Assembly: GCA_021199305.1 (NCBI GenBank)
Contig: JAJQIH010000042.1
Location: 1 to 43,177 of the forward strand
Direction of reading: 5' to 3'
DNA length: 43,177 nucleotides
DNA from: Ruminococcus sp.
GTDB taxonomy: Bacteria; Bacillota; Clostridia; Oscillospirales; Ruminococcaceae
Made by a program: the position numbers and the translations under genes. Shown here piece after piece: positions 40,263 to 43,177 of the stretch; the stretch's first letter is position 1; each line of letters opens with the position of its first letter. Below the pieces are notes generated by a model. The model was not told the DNA's origin and ran no database searches. It saw only the letters and a program-made list of their open reading frames with translations.

Positions 40263-40320
40263 CACCACGCCTGCTGCTGTTTGTTTGTCGGTGACACGCA
40301 TTATGCTATCGCATAACGCT
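40261..40320. repeat. Direct repeat, copy A, upstream of the LRR gene
   Basis: 60 bases homologous to 42879-42937. The first 18 bases are identical, then an 11-base diverged spacer, then about 25 of 31 matches with a one-base gap (GGTG-CACGCATTA ... AACGCT). Here the repeat lies inside a region closed by GGGTGGG (40256-40262) and CCCACCC (40337-40343). The gene-free stretch 40132-40577 otherwise holds a short repeat, a terminator, an AT-rich zone and the LRR gene promoter. Confidence 0.78.
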
Positions 40321-40462
40321 CTGCTGCTTCGCTGCTCCCACCCAATCCAAATAAAACGAACCTTAACCCAACCTAAGAAGATTCTTAACACATTTATTAA
40401 AATATCACAATTTTTGTTCATATCTCATATAATTTAAGTAACCGATTTGTTAATTCCGCTAA

Positions 40463-40491
40463 TTGACAACCCCAGCCGTAAAAGTTATAAT
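40463..40491 (+). promoter_or_regulatory. Perfect consensus promoter of the LRR-dockerin gene
   Basis: TTGACA (40463-40468) and TATAAT (40486-40491), 17-nt spacer, both exact. The leader of about 80 nt has GCAGGC and GCCTGC arms (about 40523-40554) that can form a hairpin before GGAGG at 40566-40570. Confidence 0.85.
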
Positions 40492-40577
40492 GAGTTTAGT
40501 TGAACCCAGTTGGAAAAGTAGTGCAGGCGCTTTTTCGACGTAAAGATAAGCCTGCTGGCATTTTTGGAGGGTTTAAA

Positions 40578-42827
40578 ATGAGGATTAAAAAGCTTTTGTC
40601 CGTCGTTCTGGCGGCGGTTTTTGCGGTTTCTTGCGTAACGCTGTCAGCTTTTACGGCAGCTTCTGCTGAAACAGCTAGTGGAACTTGCGGCGATAACGCA
40701 ACGTGGTCGCTTAGCGACGAGGGGGTTCTGACAATTTCGGGAACGGGTAGTGTTACGGATACTTCTGGTTATTCAGCTTATTCGTCGTCAGTTACAAGCG
40801 TCGTAGTTGAAGAGGGGGTTACTTCCCTTTGTGACAGCGCTTTCAGCGGATTTTCTGTGATGGAAAGCGCAAGCTTGCCAAGTACGCTTACTAGCTTAGG
40901 AGCCAAGGCGTTTTATAGCTGCTCAAAGCTTACAAGTATTGCGATTCCGGAGGGGATTACAGTCATTGATGCCTATACATTTTATATGTGTCTTTCTCTT
41001 ACAAGCGTAAGTCTGCCTTCAACTTTAGTAACAATAGCAGACCGTGCGTTCCAATGCTGTAAAGCGCTCACAGCTGTAACAATTCCAGAAGGCGTAACAA
41101 GTCTGGGTGCATATAGCTTTTATTATTGTATTTCGCTTGAGAGCGTGAGCTTACCGAGTACGCTTCTGACGATTGATACTTATGTGTTTTATAAATGCTC
41201 GTCGCTTGAAAGTATAACCTTGCCTGATTCGCTTACAACAATAGGTGCTTATGCTTTCAGAGAGTGTTCGGCTCTTACAAGTATTGTTATTCCGGAAAGC
41301 GTTACTGTTATCAATAAGTATGCATTTGCTGATTGTTCCGCTCTTGCAAGTGTAAGCTTGCCATCAACGCTTACCAGCATTGACATCGACGCATTTTACT
41401 GCTGTACATCTCTTACGAGTATAACGATTCCTGAGGGCGTTACAAGCGTTGGCAACTATGCCTTTTACGGATGTACTTCTCTTAAAACTGTAAGCTTGCC
41501 AAGTACGCTTACAACACTCGGAACTTACTGCTTCTCAGGCTGTACAGCACTCGCAAAAGTAAATGTTCCTGAAAATATTACTTCAATAGGAATCAAGACG
41601 TTTTATGATTGCACCAACGAGGATCTGGTAATTGATATTGAGTCGACTTCTGTGACAACCGTAAATTCTACAGCGTTCAGGAATGTAACAGGCACCATCT
41701 ATGTACATTCTGAAGAAATGTATACGCTTATTTCCAAATACGCGACTACAGCAACGGTAATTTACGGCGAAGTAAGCAGCAGCGTTGACACAACAGATCT
41801 CGAAACCGCAATAGAAGATGCCGAGGCTATTGATACAAATGCCTATACCGATGAAAGCGTTGCGGCATTAACAGAAGCTATTACTTCCGCAAAGGCTGTT
41901 TTGGCTGATTCTGATGCAACGCAAGATGATATCGACGAAGCTCTTGCCGCAATCACAGCGGCAGTAGCAGACCTCACATATAAAAGCGCAGATTATTCAG
42001 CAGTCGAAGCGGCGCTCGCAAGCGTTCCAACCGACCTCAGCATTTATACTGATGAGAGCGTTGCAGCTTTAAATGAAGCGATAGCCGCAGTAGACGACAG
42101 CAAAAACATTACCGAGCAGGGAGATGTAAACGCTATGGCGGAAGCAATCATTGCTGCCATTGCAGCTCTTGAGGTCAAGGCTGTTGATACAACTGCACTT
42201 GAATCGGCGATCGCCGAAGCCAAAGCGATAGACACATCAAGCTACACAAGCGATAGCGCTCAGAATCTCGAAGCCGCAGTCGAAGCTGCAAAAGTTATTT
42301 TAGCTGACGAAAGCGCTACGCAAACTGATGTTGATAATGCGCTTGAAGCAATTAACAGCGCAATTTCTGCTCTTGTAGAAGCCTTTATAGTAACCTACAG
42401 CGTAGCAGGAACTATCTACGTTTCGGATTCTGATACAGAAACCACAATGACAGTTGTAGCGGTAGCGGTAGACGGAACTGAAACGAGCGTAACCGCAACA
42501 AGCATGGGTGAGTACACAATCGAAGGCTTAGAAGAAGGGACATATACGCTCACCATAAGCGGCGGCAAATATGCTCCAAGAAGCTACGAGGTAGAAGTTT
42601 CCGAAGCTCTGTCACAGGACGTTTACCTGAATCCTTACGGCGACATCAATGGCGACGGTAAGGTAACAACAGCAGACGTTGGCCTTGCAAACAGCCACGC
42701 CAAGGGCGTTACAACCCTCACTGACTATCAATATATTTGCGCCGACGTAAATCTTGACGGCAGCATTTCAACCGCAGATGTTGGTAAGATTAACTCCCAC
42801 GCAAAGGGCGTAGTAACGCTCTGGTAA
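40578..42827 (+). CDS. Secreted BspA-type LRR protein with FIVAR repeats and dockerin
   Basis: A 749-residue secreted protein without a visible catalytic domain. Signal peptide is residues 1-30. Twelve leucine-rich repeats of exactly 23 residues run from about 73 to 348, most alternating SLPSTL and IPEG versions, each with a conserved AF-x-x-C core. Three FIVAR helical repeats follow (about 402-600), then a carboxypeptidase-regulatory-like beta domain (about 604-684) and a type I dockerin (about 688-749) with DINGDGKVTTADVG and DVNLDGSISTADVG. The dockerin is close to that of the GH5 protein, so both should bind the same scaffoldin. An in-frame start at 40500 is less likely because GGAGG is seven bases before 40578. 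Adhesion to substrate or cells is inferred. Confidence 0.9.
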   Translation: MRIKKLLSVVLAAVFAVSCVTLSAFTAASAETASGTCGDNATWSLSDEGVLTISGTGSVTDTSGYSAYSSSVTSVVVEEGVTSLCDSAFSGFSVMESASLPSTLTSLGAKAFYSCSKLTSIAIPEGITVIDAYTFYMCLSLTSVSLPSTLVTIADRAFQCCKALTAVTIPEGVTSLGAYSFYYCISLESVSLPSTLLTIDTYVFYKCSSLESITLPDSLTTIGAYAFRECSALTSIVIPESVTVINKYAFADCSALASVSLPSTLTSIDIDAFYCCTSLTSITIPEGVTSVGNYAFYGCTSLKTVSLPSTLTTLGTYCFSGCTALAKVNVPENITSIGIKTFYDCTNEDLVIDIESTSVTTVNSTAFRNVTGTIYVHSEEMYTLISKYATTATVIYGEVSSSVDTTDLETAIEDAEAIDTNAYTDESVAALTEAITSAKAVLADSDATQDDIDEALAAITAAVADLTYKSADYSAVEAALASVPTDLSIYTDESVAALNEAIAAVDDSKNITEQGDVNAMAEAIIAAIAALEVKAVDTTALESAIAEAKAIDTSSYTSDSAQNLEAAVEAAKVILADESATQTDVDNALEAINSAISALVEAFIVTYSVAGTIYVSDSDTETTMTVVAVAVDGTETSVTATSMGEYTIEGLEEGTYTLTISGGKYAPRSYEVEVSEALSQDVYLNPYGDINGDGKVTTADVGLANSHAKGVTTLTDYQYICADVNLDGSISTADVGKINSHAKGVVTLW

Positions 42828-42870
42828 CAAAAAGAGTTTTACTCCTTGATTTATTTGGATAAATTGTAAG

Positions 42871-42902
42871 AAGCAGCAGGCACCACGCCTGCTGCTTTCT
42901 TT
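42871..42902 (+). terminator. Terminator of the LRR-dockerin gene
   Basis: A perfect 11-bp stem, AAGCAGCAGGC (42871-42881) with GCCTGCTGCTT (42887-42897), and a T-rich tail. Its right half is also the start of repeat copy B. Confidence 0.85.
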
Positions 42903-42937
42903 GTATAGGTGGCACGCATTAAGTTTCGCAAAACGCT
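42879..42937. repeat. Direct repeat, copy B, downstream of the LRR gene
   Basis: Counterpart of the repeat at 40261-40320 in the same orientation. The two copies bracket the LRR-dockerin gene together with its promoter. The remaining stretch to the window end (42938-43177) is AT-rich and holds only hairpins. Confidence 0.78.
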
Positions 42938-43083
42938 AGGAGTCATAGCCGACCACATATTCTTTTTAAAATTCGTGCAGGGCAGAATAGAACAAATAAA
43001 AGTTAATAAAAACTATATTTTTATATCCCCGCATTACCGCTTTATGTTTTTCTCATTCCACATTTTTTAATCTCAAGCCTTGT

Positions 43084-43165
43084 ATTCCCAGCGACCCATT
43101 CGCTGGGAATTTTAAATCTTCAAAACGCCACTGTAAGTGGTGTTTTGAAACCTTTTCACAAAAGG
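43084..43165 (+). other. Three consecutive hairpins at the window end
   Basis: Hairpin 1: ATTCCCAGCG (43084-43093) with CGCTGGGAAT (43101-43110), followed by TTT. Hairpin 2: a 13-bp stem 43119-43131 with 43137-43149, one wobble. Hairpin 3: CCTTTT (43151-43156) with AAAAGG (43160-43165). They could be terminators for a gene beyond the window, a structured leader, or a small RNA. Confidence 0.55.
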
Positions 43166-43177
43166 GTGGGCTGGGTG

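Noticed and set aside
40064-40297. Minus-strand frame over the DUF815 gene end and terminator
   Set aside because: It runs through a strong hairpin terminator and a repeat, with no ribosome binding site or recognisable motif.
40247-40343. Intact tRNA-Ser gene on the minus strand
   Set aside because: Only the last 16 bases resemble a tRNA; T-loop, anticodon arm and the 5' acceptor strand cannot be found upstream on that strand.
40492-40577. c-di-GMP or other riboswitch in the leader of the LRR-dockerin gene
   Set aside because: Only one possible hairpin (GCAGGC/GCCTGC) is present; conserved riboswitch cores could not be matched.
40794-41621. Possible CRISPR-like array from the regular 69-bp repeats
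   Set aside because: The periodic sequence is an open reading frame coding for 23-residue leucine-rich repeats, and there are no constant repeats with unique spacers or cas genes.

Overview
The window looks like a chromosomal segment of a low-to-mid GC Gram-positive anaerobe, most likely a Ruminococcus-type member of the Oscillospiraceae. Supporting signs are AGGAGG-type ribosome binding sites, sigma-A promoters with 17-nt spacers, a 2[4Fe-4S] ferredoxin, AbrB and Rrf2 type regulators, a DUF815 ATPase, and two secreted proteins ending in type I dockerins (a GH5 glycanase and a leucine-rich-repeat protein), which point to a cellulosome-like system. No tRNA, rRNA, CRISPR array or intact transposase was found.

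Layout. 1-2.3 kb: ornithine carbamoyltransferase, an AbrB/RelE-type toxin-antitoxin pair with its own promoter and operator-like repeat, and convergent queH. 2.3-6.6 kb: a MarR repressor translationally overlapped with a heterodimeric ABC exporter. 6.7-10.3 kb: ferredoxin, then leuC-leuD-(YbjQ family)-leuB. 10.4-19.7 kb: a long same-strand run with a ROK glucokinase, a DUF4375-like protein, dCMP deaminase, aroE, aroK, ilvD, an acidic lipoprotein, pyrC, pyrF, trmL and degV; most gaps are only a few bases or overlap. 19.8-26.2 kb: pgk-tpiA-gpmI, then glycogen phosphorylase with its own promoter. 26.3-28.1 kb: secreted GH5 enzyme with dockerin.

28.3-32.8 kb holds the most unusual locus: a minus-strand operon of two nitroreductase-family flavoproteins, two tandem divergent sirtuins and a PARG-like (TIGR02452) ADP-ribosylglycohydrolase. 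Both sirtuins lack the usual PDFR motif and carry Gln in place of the catalytic His, as I recall for the ADP-ribosylating class M sirtuins. The operon is driven by a perfect TTGACA-17-TATAAT promoter whose -35 and start region lie in two copies of a 21-bp operator (ATGTAA-N9-TTACAT). The divergent gene is an Rrf2 repressor broken by a 2-nt GT duplication. I read this as a possible redox-responsive reversible ADP-ribosylation system distinct from the known SirTM/GcvH-L arrangement.

32.8-36.4 kb: a MacB-like ABC ATPase and a 969-residue FtsX-type permease with a very large acidic extracellular domain. 36.5-40.1 kb: ispD, an AqpZ-type water channel, a small apparently frameshifted gene and a DUF815 AAA+ ATPase. 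40.2-43.2 kb: a secreted LRR-FIVAR-dockerin protein flanked by two direct copies of a ~60-bp repeat; beside the upstream copy is a 16-nt tRNA-3'-end-like sequence. Three hairpins end the window.
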